Program-made: the position numbers and the translations under genes
Shown: positions 36,713-44,901 of the stretch, piece by piece
Layout of the letters: the number at the start of each line of letters is the position of its first letter
Numbering within the stretch: the stretch's first letter is position 1
Notes under the pieces: generated by a model
Seen by the model: only the letters and a program-made list of their open reading frames with translations
Told to the model about the DNA's origin: nothing
Database searches by the model: none
Assembly (NCBI GenBank): GCA_963720725.1
Contig: CAVRGN010000003.1
Span: 434,001 to 498,000 of the forward strand
Origin: Benzoatithermus sp963720725
Lineage (GTDB): Bacteria > Pseudomonadota > Alphaproteobacteria > Geminicoccales > Geminicoccaceae
Reading direction: 5' to 3'
DNA: 64,000 nt

Positions 36713-37762
36713 TCAGTGGAAGCGCACGCTGACCGGGAAGCCGAGGTTCTCGAAATCCAACGGCCGCTCGGTACGAACGATCACCGTGGCATCGAGACGG
36801 CTGACGTCGCCGAGGTCGGGCGGCTCGCCTCGGCGCGGACCGGTGAGTCGGAAATCGATGCGCTCGATCTGGCCGCGATAGATCCTGGCCTTGCCCGGAA
36901 CGATGACGTCCGCGGTCTGTCCGACCCGCAGCCGCCGCGCATCGGTGAACGGGAGCTCGGCACGCACCGTCAAGGGCTGGTCGGCGGCGACCAGCGTCGC
37001 CACCACCTGGCCCCGCTCCACCGTCGTGCCCGGCTGCACCAGCCACTCGCCGAGCACGCATTCGCAGGGGCTGGCTATCTCCACCGACGAGCTGGCGCCA
37101 ATCAGGCGGGCGACGAGATCCCCGCGCCGCAGCAGCCCCTGATTGCCGGCCTCGAGCACTCCGGTGGTGGGGGCAGCGAGCCGGTAGGTAGGAGCCTCGA
37201 TCACGGCCCGATCGGATGCGACCACGATGTAGCGCTGGTACAGCCCGAACAGGATGAGACCAGCCAAGCCGAGTGCCATCAGCGCGAAGAGCGCCATTCC
37301 TAGATAGCGGCGCATGCCGGCGCGTCCGGTCTGCTCGTTGAGTGCCGCGAACAGCTTCTGGACCCGGGCGTCACCCGCCTCGTCGCCGCCGACCACGCTC
37401 AAGATGTCGCCGCCGGAGACGATCTCGCCGGAGAGATAGGCGTCGACGATGTAACGGAAGAGCGCAAGCTGCCCTTGCGAAAGGTCGACGAAGCGGCCGC
37501 CGAACCGAGATGGATCGGTGAGCACGTAGATGAGCTGCGCCTCCAGCCGCAGGGTCAGCTCGAAATCCTCGAACGGGAACATCAGTCGGGCGGGAAAGCG
37601 GTCGCCCGGCTGATGCGCGGTCATCGGACTCTCGACCCCGAAGCCCCCGACCGACCAGTCGTCGACCGTGAAGCGCACGCCGTCGATCTCGACGCCGATG
37701 GGGATGCGTAGCCGCACATGCTGGCGGTGGATCTCGGCTTCATGGACGATCTGCGGCTTCAT
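36713..37762 (-). CDS. Alg44-like PilZ/HlyD membrane-fusion protein
   Basis: A 349-residue protein with a cytosolic PilZ domain, one transmembrane helix and a periplasmic HlyD-like hairpin domain, as in alginate co-polymerase Alg44. The c-di-GMP ligands are present: RQHVR (RxxxR) near residue 13 and DWSVGGFG (D/NxSxxG) near 35. The helix is LGMALFALMALGLAGLILFG at about 155. The periplasmic part includes GVLEAGNQGLLRRGDLVARL and TDARRLRVGQTADVIVPG. Starts nine bases after the Alg8-like stop, implying a two-subunit, c-di-GMP-activated exopolysaccharide synthase. Confidence 0.85.
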   Translation of the reverse strand: MKPQIVHEAEIHRQHVRLRIPIGVEIDGVRFTVDDWSVGGFGVESPMTAHQPGDRFPARLMFPFEDFELTLRLEAQLIYVLTDPSRFGGRFVDLSQGQLALFRYIVDAYLSGEIVSGGDILSVVGGDEAGDARVQKLFAALNEQTGRAGMRRYLGMALFALMALGLAGLILFGLYQRYIVVASDRAVIEAPTYRLAAPTTGVLEAGNQGLLRRGDLVARLIGASSSVEIASPCECVLGEWLVQPGTTVERGQVVATLVAADQPLTVRAELPFTDARRLRVGQTADVIVPGKARIYRGQIERIDFRLTGPRRGEPPDLGDVSRLDATVIVRTERPLDFENLGFPVSVRFH

Positions 37763-37771
37763 CGTCGCTTC

Positions 37772-39299
37772 CTAGAGCAGGCCGGCCAGCAGGGCGTAAC
37801 CGGGCAGGGCGATCAATCCCGTGGACAGCGCCACGGCCGACACCAGTGTGGCGAGGGCAAGAAGATGCAGCGCCAGCGATCCGGCATCGCGCCGACGTTG
37901 CTGGGCCGGGCTCAGCGATGTGCGCCAGCCGATGTTCTGCCGGGTCCATCCCTGCCGATCCAAGCGGAACAGCACCCAGGTCTTGATCAGCGCGCCATAG
38001 ACCTGGGAGAAATAGAGGAGGGGCGGATAGAGGCCGTCGATCGTCGGACGTACCGTCAGCAGCAGCAGGCTCTGGAGCAGACGGGTGGCCATGACCCAAA
38101 GCAGGTAGGCGTAGAGGAATCCCGGCGAGACCGTGAGCGCCAGAAGGATCGCGGCGACCGGTCCAACCAGGGGCGTCCACATCGAGATCCGCTGATCCAC
38201 CAGGCACCACCAGACGAACCAGCCGAACTCGGGTCGGACCGAGCGCCAGACAGCGGCCGCTGGCGCGCAGCATGTTGCCGAACCAACGCAGCATCAGTGC
38301 GGTCGAGGCATGCAGCAGGTCGGGTGCCGGCGGCTGCTCGATGGTCAGGACCCGCACGTCCGGCACGTAGAGCGACACAAGATTGCGCTCCAGAAGCCAG
38401 TAGGCGGCCGACTTGTCCTCGCCGGTGAGCAGCCGCAGCCGGCCCAGCCGCCAATGGTCGAGGCTGTCGTAGGCGATCAGCGCGATGAAGTCCGGATCGG
38501 TCGCGACCGAGGCCCGGTAGGCCGACATGCGGCCGGTGATGGTGATGAGACGTTGTGACAGCGCCAGCGACGACATCAACAGGTGCCGCTGGGCGAAGCG
38601 CAGCCGGTGCCAGGCCCGCATCGCCCGGCTGGCACCGGCCACCAGGCAGTCCTCGTCGGTGGTGAGTGCCGCCAGTGAGGGGAACAGCCTGAAGAAGGGC
38701 AGGGTGGCGGCGAGACAGCCCGGTGGCAACACGGTGTCGCCGTCCTGGACCAACACGACGGCGTCGGGGCGTGGCGCGGTGCGGGCGATGGCGCGCAGCG
38801 CCCGAGCCAGTGCCTCGCGCTTGCCGGCGGGACCGCCGCGCACCAGGACCAGCCGCACCCGCTCGGGCGGTGCCAGACGCCGGAACAGGTCCTTGGCCAG
38901 GCGCTGCTCCGCCATCTCCACCACAGCGGTGACGATGGTAACCGGGCTCGGATAGCGCTTGGCCTCGGCGATCGCCGCGGAGAAGGCGGCCGCGGTGGTC
39001 TCGGCCGGAATGCGGTAGCTGGTGACGACGATGAACACCTCCGGCGCCACGATCTCGGCCGCGGTCTCCTGCCCGGCCAGGGCTTCGACCTGAGCACGCC
39101 AGCGCGGGAAGACGGCGGCGCGGTACCAGAGGGAACGGACCAGGTGCACCCCGCCCCAGCTCCAGCGCCAAATGCCGATCCAGCCCAGCACGAACAAGAA
39201 CGTGCCCGTCTCGGGCCGCCACAGGCTGGTGGGCGCGTGTACCGCGAGGGCGGCAAGCGCCAGGACGTAGAGGGCGAGAAACAAACGGCACCCCTGCAA
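37772..39299 (-). CDS. Alg8-like glycosyltransferase (polysaccharide synthase), frameshifted
   Basis: GT2 processive synthase of the Alg8 type. N-terminal helices (LALYVLALAALAVHAPTSLW) precede a GT2 domain with VFIVVTSYRIPAETTAAAF, VVLVQDGDTVLPPG (DGD), LTTDEDCLV and SLDHWRLGRLRLLTGEDKSA. The frame breaks after LALGPT at 38231-38233 (a GGG run on the plus strand). Dropping one base restores EFGWFVWWCLVDQRISMWTP, and C-terminal helices follow to TAG 37772, ~508 residues. Start TTG 39299, possibly TTG 39284. The polymer is not identifiable: alginate-specific epimerase, lyase and export genes are absent. Confidence 0.8.
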
Positions 39300-39483
39300 T
39301 GCACCCGGCGGGACGGCCCGACCGAGCGGGTCGGTGGCCCTGCGTCGCGGGTCATTCGCGCAATAGGCAATAGCGCCCCGCTGCCGTCAGGTCGATAGAT
39401 TGCGCGTTTGCGCCTTGCGTCCGCGGTCGATCTGTGGCGCGGTCGCCGCTGGTAGCGGCTGCCGGACGGACTTCCACGCGATC

Positions 39484-40170
39484 ATGAACTCGACCAACCT
39501 CATCCTCATCGTCGACGACGACGCTGCCCTGCGCCGCGAGCTCGTCGAGCAGCTGTCGCTTCACGAGGGGTTCGAGCCGCGCGAGGCCGGCACCGGCAAG
39601 GAGGCCCTGGAGTTCGCCAAGCAGCATCCGTTCGCGGCCGTGCTGCTCGACGTGGGCCTGCCCGACATGGATGGGCGCGACGTGTGCCGCCTCCTGCGCA
39701 AGCAGGGCGTAAAGGCGCCGGTGATCATGTTGACCGCCCACAGCGGCGATGCCGACACGATCCTGGGGCTCGACAGCGGCGCCAACGACTACATCACCAA
39801 GCCGTTCCGGTTGGGCGTGCTCCTGGCGCGGCTACGCGCCCAGCTGCGACAGTTCGAGCTCAGCGACGACGCGTTGTTCGTCATCGGGCCCTACAGCTTC
39901 AAGCCGGCCGCCAAGATGCTGGTCCGCGGCGACAGCCGCAAGATCCACCTGACCGAGAAGGAGACCGCGATCTTGAAGTATCTCTACCGAGTCGGCGACC
40001 GGCCGGTTTCGCGCGAGGTGCTGCTCGACGAGGTCTGGGGCTACAATGCCGGCGTCACCACCCACACGCTGGAGACCCACATCTACCGGTTGCGGCAGAA
40101 GATCGAGCCCAAGCCGGGCGAGACCACGCTGCTGGTGACCGAGCCGGGAGGCTACCGGCTCCTGCGCTGA
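39484..40170 (+). CDS. OmpR-family response regulator
   Basis: A 228-residue two-component regulator. The receiver domain has ILIVDDDAALRRE (acidic pocket), phospho-acceptor LLDVGLPDMDG, conserved Thr/Ala in IMLTAHSGDAD and Lys in YITKPFRLGVLLAR. The C-terminal winged helix has LTEKETAILKYLYR, VSREVLLDEVWGYNAGVTTH, TLETHIYRLRQKIEP and GGYRLLR. No histidine kinase is adjacent. Start ATG 39484. The stop abuts the convergent pyruvate-kinase-like gene with no spacer. Confidence 0.93.
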   Translation: MNSTNLILIVDDDAALRRELVEQLSLHEGFEPREAGTGKEALEFAKQHPFAAVLLDVGLPDMDGRDVCRLLRKQGVKAPVIMLTAHSGDADTILGLDSGANDYITKPFRLGVLLARLRAQLRQFELSDDALFVIGPYSFKPAAKMLVRGDSRKIHLTEKETAILKYLYRVGDRPVSREVLLDEVWGYNAGVTTHTLETHIYRLRQKIEPKPGETTLLVTEPGGYRLLR

Positions 40171-41634
40171 CTACCAGCTGCGCAGGGCACGCAGCTTCGG
40201 CGTCTTCTTGCTCTGGTTCTCCGCCATCCGGCTCAGAAGACGGTCGAGCGCGCGGACCGCCTCGACCACGAACGGGCCCTTGTTCAACATCACGCACTCG
40301 GCGCGGGCGGCCATCGCGGCGTCGGTCATCTCGCCGCGCGAGGGCAGACCCATCTTGACCAGACTTTCCAGGACCTGCGTGGCCCACACCACCGGCACAT
40401 GCGCGGCCTCGGCCAACCACATGATCTCTTCCTGCATCTCGGCCAGCCGCTCGAAGCCGATCTCGACCGCGAGGTCACCGCGCGCGATCATCAGCGCCAG
40501 GGGCTGACGGCCAGCGGCGCGGATGATCAGCTCGGGCAGGTTGCGAACGGCCAGCGGGGTCTCGATCTTGGCGACGACGGCAAGCTGGCGCCAACGGTCC
40601 GGGGCCACCTCGGCCAGGGCCGCCTGCAGCGCGGCGATGTCCTCCGGGGTCTGCACGAAGCTGTAGCCGACCAGATCCGCTCCATTGGCGACCGTCTCCA
40701 GGTCAGCCAGGTCCTTCGCCGTAAGGGCCGGCACGTGCAAAGCGGTATCGGGAAAGTTGAGGCCCTTCTCAGGCTTCAGCTTCACCCCGTCCGGCGCCGC
40801 ATGGTGGATCACCACCACGGCGCCGTCGGATCCCAGCCGCTCGATCTTGCCGCCGAGGCGGCCGTCGTCGACGAATACCCGCTGCCCGGGCGCCAGGAAG
40901 TCGAACAGCCGGGGAAGGGTGCAGGTGGCCTGGAACTCCGGCGCGTCGCTGCCCGTCACCAGCCCATGCCGACACAAGAGGAGCCGGTCGCCGATGACCA
41001 GCCGCTTGCGGCCGTCGGAGTGACGCACCTCGGCGGTCCTGATCTTGGGGCCGGCCAAATCCATCAGCACCCGCAGCCGCCGGCCGATCGCCATCTCGGC
41101 TCGCTTGGCATGGGCGATCATCTGGCGCCAGGCCGCCGCGTCGTCGTGGGCGCAGTTGATCCGCACGGCATCAGCACCGGCTGCGGCGATGCCGGTGAAG
41201 AAATCCGGGTCGTCGGCAGCCTCGGCCGGGCAGGTCACCAGGATCCGCACCTGCCTTTGGCCTCCCGGCGGGCCGAACAGCTCATCGGAGGCGGCGCCCA
41301 GAAGAGCGTCACCGCGAAAGAAGGCCGTCCTGCCGGGACGCGGCGGAACCGGTCGTCCGGCGACCGCGGCGAGGCTCGCCCCGGTGGCGTCCAGGCTGGC
41401 AAGAACGCGCCCTTCCGCCCGGCCGAGGGACGAGAGCCCCAGCGCCATCAGCTCGTCCTGTAGCGCGCGCAGATCACGATGACGCAAGGCGATGTAGCAG
41501 GCGAGGTTGGCGGCGCTCTCGAGAAAGCCCGCTCGCTCGATCCACGGTCGCCAGCGCTCCAGGATCGCGCCGCCTTCACTCGCCACCGCGCAGCGCAGCG
41601 CCCCGAGTTCGTTGGACAGCTCGCCCGGCTCCAT
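40171..41634 (-). CDS. Pyruvate kinase-like protein lacking the C-terminal domain
   Basis: A 487-residue protein from ATG 41634 (GGGAGG upstream). Pyruvate-kinase core motifs are recognisable: VRINCAHDDAAAW (canonical NFSHG altered), LMDLAGPKIRTAEV, KPEKGLNFPDTAL, VGYSFVQTPEDI, VVAKIETPLAVRNL, MIARGDLAVEIGFERLAEMQ, VVWATQVLESLVKMGLPSRG and ECVMLNKGPFVVEAV. It ends there, without the regulatory C-terminal domain, and has ~130 extra N-terminal residues. Either a divergent PK or a related phosphotransferase; the changed active-site block argues against assuming glycolytic function. Confidence 0.8.
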   Translation of the reverse strand: MEPGELSNELGALRCAVASEGGAILERWRPWIERAGFLESAANLACYIALRHRDLRALQDELMALGLSSLGRAEGRVLASLDATGASLAAVAGRPVPPRPGRTAFFRGDALLGAASDELFGPPGGQRQVRILVTCPAEAADDPDFFTGIAAAGADAVRINCAHDDAAAWRQMIAHAKRAEMAIGRRLRVLMDLAGPKIRTAEVRHSDGRKRLVIGDRLLLCRHGLVTGSDAPEFQATCTLPRLFDFLAPGQRVFVDDGRLGGKIERLGSDGAVVVIHHAAPDGVKLKPEKGLNFPDTALHVPALTAKDLADLETVANGADLVGYSFVQTPEDIAALQAALAEVAPDRWRQLAVVAKIETPLAVRNLPELIIRAAGRQPLALMIARGDLAVEIGFERLAEMQEEIMWLAEAAHVPVVWATQVLESLVKMGLPSRGEMTDAAMAARAECVMLNKGPFVVEAVRALDRLLSRMAENQSKKTPKLRALRSW

Positions 41635-41777
41635 CCTGCCTCCCTTCGCCCGCTGCGAGCGAGCTTCGGTACCGGCGTCGACAGCAGCATGACGGCGGCG
41701 GCCGACGCCAGTGGCTATTGCCGAGGTGCGACCATGCTGCCAAGGAACGCTGGCTCGACCACGCAAGGGATCCCGCA

Positions 41778-42092
41778 ATGCGACTTCTGCCGACCGTGAT
41801 CCTGCTGGCCTCGTCCGGTGCGGCCTGGGCTCAGCCGGCACCAGACCCGGCAAACGGCCTGATCTTGGCCGAGAAGCTGTGTCGCGGCTGCCATCTGGTG
41901 AGCCCAAGGCAGGCCGGACCGGTGCCCGACGGCATCCCGAGCTTCATGGCGATCGCCGCGCGCCCCGGGATCGACTCGCGACAGGTCGAGGCGGTGTTGA
42001 TCACCCCGACGCATCCCCAGATGCCCAACCCTCCTTTGGATGCCCGTCAGATGCGTGATGTCGTCGCCTACATACTCTCGCTTGCGCCTTAG
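41778..42092 (+). CDS. Small exported c-type cytochrome
   Basis: A 104-residue protein. ATG 41778 follows AAGGGA and gives a signal peptide (RLLPTVILLASSGAAWA). The haem-binding motif is KLCRGCHLVSPRQAGPVPDG (CxxCH). The distal methionine ligand is probably in THPQMPNPPLDARQMRDV, and the chain ends VVAYILSLAP, as in short class I cytochromes c. Periplasmic electron carrier; partner oxidoreductase unknown. Confidence 0.9.
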   Translation: MRLLPTVILLASSGAAWAQPAPDPANGLILAEKLCRGCHLVSPRQAGPVPDGIPSFMAIAARPGIDSRQVEAVLITPTHPQMPNPPLDARQMRDVVAYILSLAP

Positions 42093-42385
42093 CGGCGGGA
42101 CGCGGACCAGGAGTGGGCGGCTCCGAACATCGGCAAAATGCGGCGAAGGCACCGAGGAGCAACCCGCCCGGCCAGGTGATCGAGAACGATCCGCACATGA
42201 CAGGACCGGCACCGGTGCGTATTGCACCTCCGCGAGTACGGCCGCGGTGATCACGATCCTGTTGGCCATGAAGAACGGGGCCCGGCACGTGGCGAGCACG
42301 GCGGGGGTGCGGGGCTAGGCGTCGCGGGTCATGCGACGACGGGCCTTCAGGTGCCGGCTGGCGAGCCGAGGCGGGGGCGCAGCGC
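42093..42385. other. Intergenic stretch, no supported gene
   Basis: About 290 bases between the cytochrome c and enoyl-CoA hydratase genes. Open frames exist on both strands but none shows family resemblance or a good ribosome-binding site. A short hydrophobic reading on the minus strand (FSITWPGGLLLGAFAAF, near 42150) is noted but not called. No repeat or RNA gene seen. Confidence 0.3.
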
Positions 42386-43162
42386 ATGCTGGAAGCGGAA
42401 CTGCGGCTGGAACGTGACGGAGCCGTTGCCAGGATCGTGCTCGCCCGGCCCGAGCGGCAGAACGCCATCGGCGCCGCCATGTGGCAGGCCCTGGCCGGCT
42501 TCTGTTCCGAGCTGGAACACGACCACCAGGTGCGCATGGTGGTCGTCAGCGGCGAGGGCGGCACCTTTTCCGCCGGCGCCGATATCGGTGAGTTTGCCCG
42601 GGTGTTCGCGGACCGGGACGCGGCGCAGGACTACAACGAGCTGGTCCAGGACGCTTTGGGCCGGCTCGAGAAGCTTCCTCAACCCACCATCGCCCAGATC
42701 ACCGGCAATTGTATCGGCGGCGGTTGCGCCTTGGCCGTCGCATGCGACCTGCGGTTTGCCGCCGACGATGCGCGCTTGGGCATCACGCCGGCCCGGCTGG
42801 GCCTCGCCTACGCCCTCGGCGACGTGCGGCGGCTGGTGGGCCTGATCGGCGTGGCACGCGCCAAGGATCTGCTGTTCTCGGGCCGCCTCATGGGGGCGAG
42901 CGAAGCGCTGCGTCTCGGTCTGTTGGACCGGATGGTCGCTGCCGACCAGCTCGCAGCGGAGGTGTCGGCCTATGCCCATTCGCTCGGAGCCCTCTCGGGC
43001 AATTCGCAGCGATCGATCAAGGCCATGATCAGGCTGGTGGCACAAGGTCAGCGCGACGAGGACGATGTCAGCCGCGACCTGCGCGACGGCGCGATCGAGC
43101 ATCCTGATTTCGCCGAAGGCCGCAGTGCGTTCCTGGCCCGGCGCCCGCCACGTTTCACCTGA
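42386..43162 (+). CDS. Enoyl-CoA hydratase/isomerase family protein
   Basis: A 258-residue crotonase-fold enzyme. LARPERQNAIGAAMWQAL, the oxyanion-hole segments SGEGGTFSAGADIGEFAR and ITGNCIGGGCALAVACDLRF, then ARLGLAYALGDVRRLVGLIG. Position of catalytic acids: the ITPARLGLAY block in place of the usual PExxLG carries no Glu, so true hydratase activity is uncertain. Probably acyl-CoA metabolism. Start ATG 42386. Confidence 0.88.
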   Translation: MLEAELRLERDGAVARIVLARPERQNAIGAAMWQALAGFCSELEHDHQVRMVVVSGEGGTFSAGADIGEFARVFADRDAAQDYNELVQDALGRLEKLPQPTIAQITGNCIGGGCALAVACDLRFAADDARLGITPARLGLAYALGDVRRLVGLIGVARAKDLLFSGRLMGASEALRLGLLDRMVAADQLAAEVSAYAHSLGALSGNSQRSIKAMIRLVAQGQRDEDDVSRDLRDGAIEHPDFAEGRSAFLARRPPRFT

Positions 43163-43174
43163 CCGGGGCGCGGC

Positions 43175-43660
43175 TCAGAAGTCGAGCGTGATCACGACCG
43201 TGTCGGTGTAGGTTCCGGCGGCGACACTCTGGCCCGCCGGTATCCGCCCGTAGACGGACACCGTGCCGGTGCCGGAAGCCGACGGCGTGATCAGCCGCGA
43301 ATCGACTCCCTGCCCGAAGTTCTGCGTGCGCGCCGAATCCCGGTAGATGCCGTAGTTGAGGAGCCCGCCACTGCCGTTCGCCAGCTTGCGTGCGGTGGAG
43401 GTGCCGTTGGTGCCGCCGTCGAGCTGGAAGCGAAGCTGTGTCGCCGGGCACGCATTGTAGGCGATCTGGGTGAACCCGTTCAGTGCGGTGGCCTGTCCGC
43501 TGGTGTAGTTGCCGAAGTCGAGGGTGGCGCCCGAGATCGTGCAGGCCGGCTGGACCACCACGCGCACCGCCAGCGTATCGCTGAGGGTCGCCGGTGCGGC
43601 TGGCGTGGCCGTGGCGACGGCAATCAGCGCCACGATGGTGCTGCGGACGGCCAGATTCAT
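43175..43660 (-). CDS. Spore coat U (SCPU) domain protein
   Basis: A 161-residue exported protein with signal peptide (NLAVRSTIVALIAVATATPA) and a Csu/SCPU pilin-like domain: VVVQPACTISGATLDFGNYT, YNACPATQLRFQLDGGTNGT and SVYGRIPAGQSVAAGTYTDT ending VVITLDF, a donor-strand-type C-terminus. Two cysteines probably form a disulfide. Such proteins usually occur in Csu-type chaperone-usher clusters; no usher or chaperone is present here, so a stand-alone secreted role is inferred. Confidence 0.9.
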   Translation of the reverse strand: MNLAVRSTIVALIAVATATPAAPATLSDTLAVRVVVQPACTISGATLDFGNYTSGQATALNGFTQIAYNACPATQLRFQLDGGTNGTSTARKLANGSGGLLNYGIYRDSARTQNFGQGVDSRLITPSASGTGTVSVYGRIPAGQSVAAGTYTDTVVITLDF

Positions 43661-43764
43661 GGCATAGGCTCCTCGGCGGCAAGCGGGCGGACATGCTTGC
43701 CGTCGAGGAGTTGACCAGGGTTTGGTTACCGCCCGCTTAACACGCTGCGGATCGGAGGCATGCC

Positions 43765-44901
43765 ATGGGCGAGTGCGACCTGGTTCTGGCCGGGGGGCGG
43801 GTGATCGATCCTGGCGACATGGTCGACGCGGTCACCGCCGTCGGGTTCACGGACAGTTGCGTGTCGCACATCGGCCATGCCGTCGGCAGGCGCACGGTCG
43901 ACGTCTCCGGCTGCCTCGTGATCCCGGGTGCCATCGATTTCCACGCCCACGTCTACCGGGGCGGCACCTCGCTCGGCATTGATGCCGACAAGCTCGCGCG
44001 GCGCGCCGGCACCACCACCTGGGTCGATACCGGCTCGGCCGGCGCCGGGAACCTCGAGGGCTTCCGGCACCACGTGATCGGGCACCTGGAAACGCGGGTC
44101 CTGGTCTTCCTGCACGTCTCGTTCGCGGGCATCTTCGGCTTCTCGCGCGAGGTGATGGTCGGCGAGTCGTGCGACCTGCGCCTGCTCGACCCCGCGGTGT
44201 GCGCACGCGCGGCCTTGGCGCAGCCGGACCTGGTGCGGGGGATCAAGGTGCGCGTGGGCAGGCACACCAGCGGCAGCCACGGCATCACGCCTCTCCATCT
44301 GGCATTGGAGGCAGCCGAGCTCTCGGGCCTGCCGCTGATGTGCCACATCGACGAGCCGCCGCCGCGGCTGGAGGACGTGCTGGCGCTGCTCCGGCCGGGC
44401 GACGTCCTGACCCATTGCTACCGCCCCGCGCCGAACGCGCCGGCGCTGCCCGGCGGTCGGCTGCGCGAGGGCGTGCTCGCGGCGCGCGAGCGTGGCGTGG
44501 CGTTCGATATCGGCCACGGCATGGGCTCGTTCGCCTATGCGACGGCCGAGGCCATGCTGGCGCAGGGCTTCGCGCCGGACGTGATCAGCTCCGACGTGCA
44601 TGCACTATGCGTCGACGGGCCGGCGTTCGACAATCTCGCCACCATGTCCAAGTTCCTGGGCCTGGGCATGCCGCTCGTCGACATCGTCCGCTCGGTCACC
44701 ACGACACCCGCTCGGCTGCTGCGGCGGCCCGACCTGGGTAGCCTGCGCGTGGGCGCGGCGGGCGACGCCACCGTGCTGGCGCTCGAGCAGGGTCGGTTCG
44801 AGGCGGCCGACGCCACGGGCGCCACCCGGGTCTTCTCGAGCCGCTTTCGCCTGCGGGCCGTGGTTCTGGGCGGGCGCCTGTGGCACCTCGCCGAAGCCTG
44901 A
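43765..44901 (+). CDS. Deacetylase-type amidohydrolase
   Basis: A 378-residue amidohydrolase close to the EF_0837/AHA deacetylase group. Metal ligands: PGAIDFHAHVYRGG (HxH), GIKVRVGRHTSG (Lys), LPLMCHIDEPPP, VLTHCYRP and ISSDVHALCVDGP (Asp). Cytoplasmic; members act on acetylated amino acids or related amides. Distinct subfamily from the amidohydrolase at 14156. Start ATG 43765. The stop abuts the convergent TolC-like gene. Confidence 0.85.
   Translation: MGECDLVLAGGRVIDPGDMVDAVTAVGFTDSCVSHIGHAVGRRTVDVSGCLVIPGAIDFHAHVYRGGTSLGIDADKLARRAGTTTWVDTGSAGAGNLEGFRHHVIGHLETRVLVFLHVSFAGIFGFSREVMVGESCDLRLLDPAVCARAALAQPDLVRGIKVRVGRHTSGSHGITPLHLALEAAELSGLPLMCHIDEPPPRLEDVLALLRPGDVLTHCYRPAPNAPALPGGRLREGVLAARERGVAFDIGHGMGSFAYATAEAMLAQGFAPDVISSDVHALCVDGPAFDNLATMSKFLGLGMPLVDIVRSVTTTPARLLRRPDLGSLRVGAAGDATVLALEQGRFEAADATGATRVFSSRFRLRAVVLGGRLWHLAEA

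Noticed and set aside
42093..42385. Possible small gene between the cytochrome c and enoyl-CoA hydratase genes
   Set aside because: Several open frames but none with family resemblance, a good ribosome-binding site or consistent codon use.
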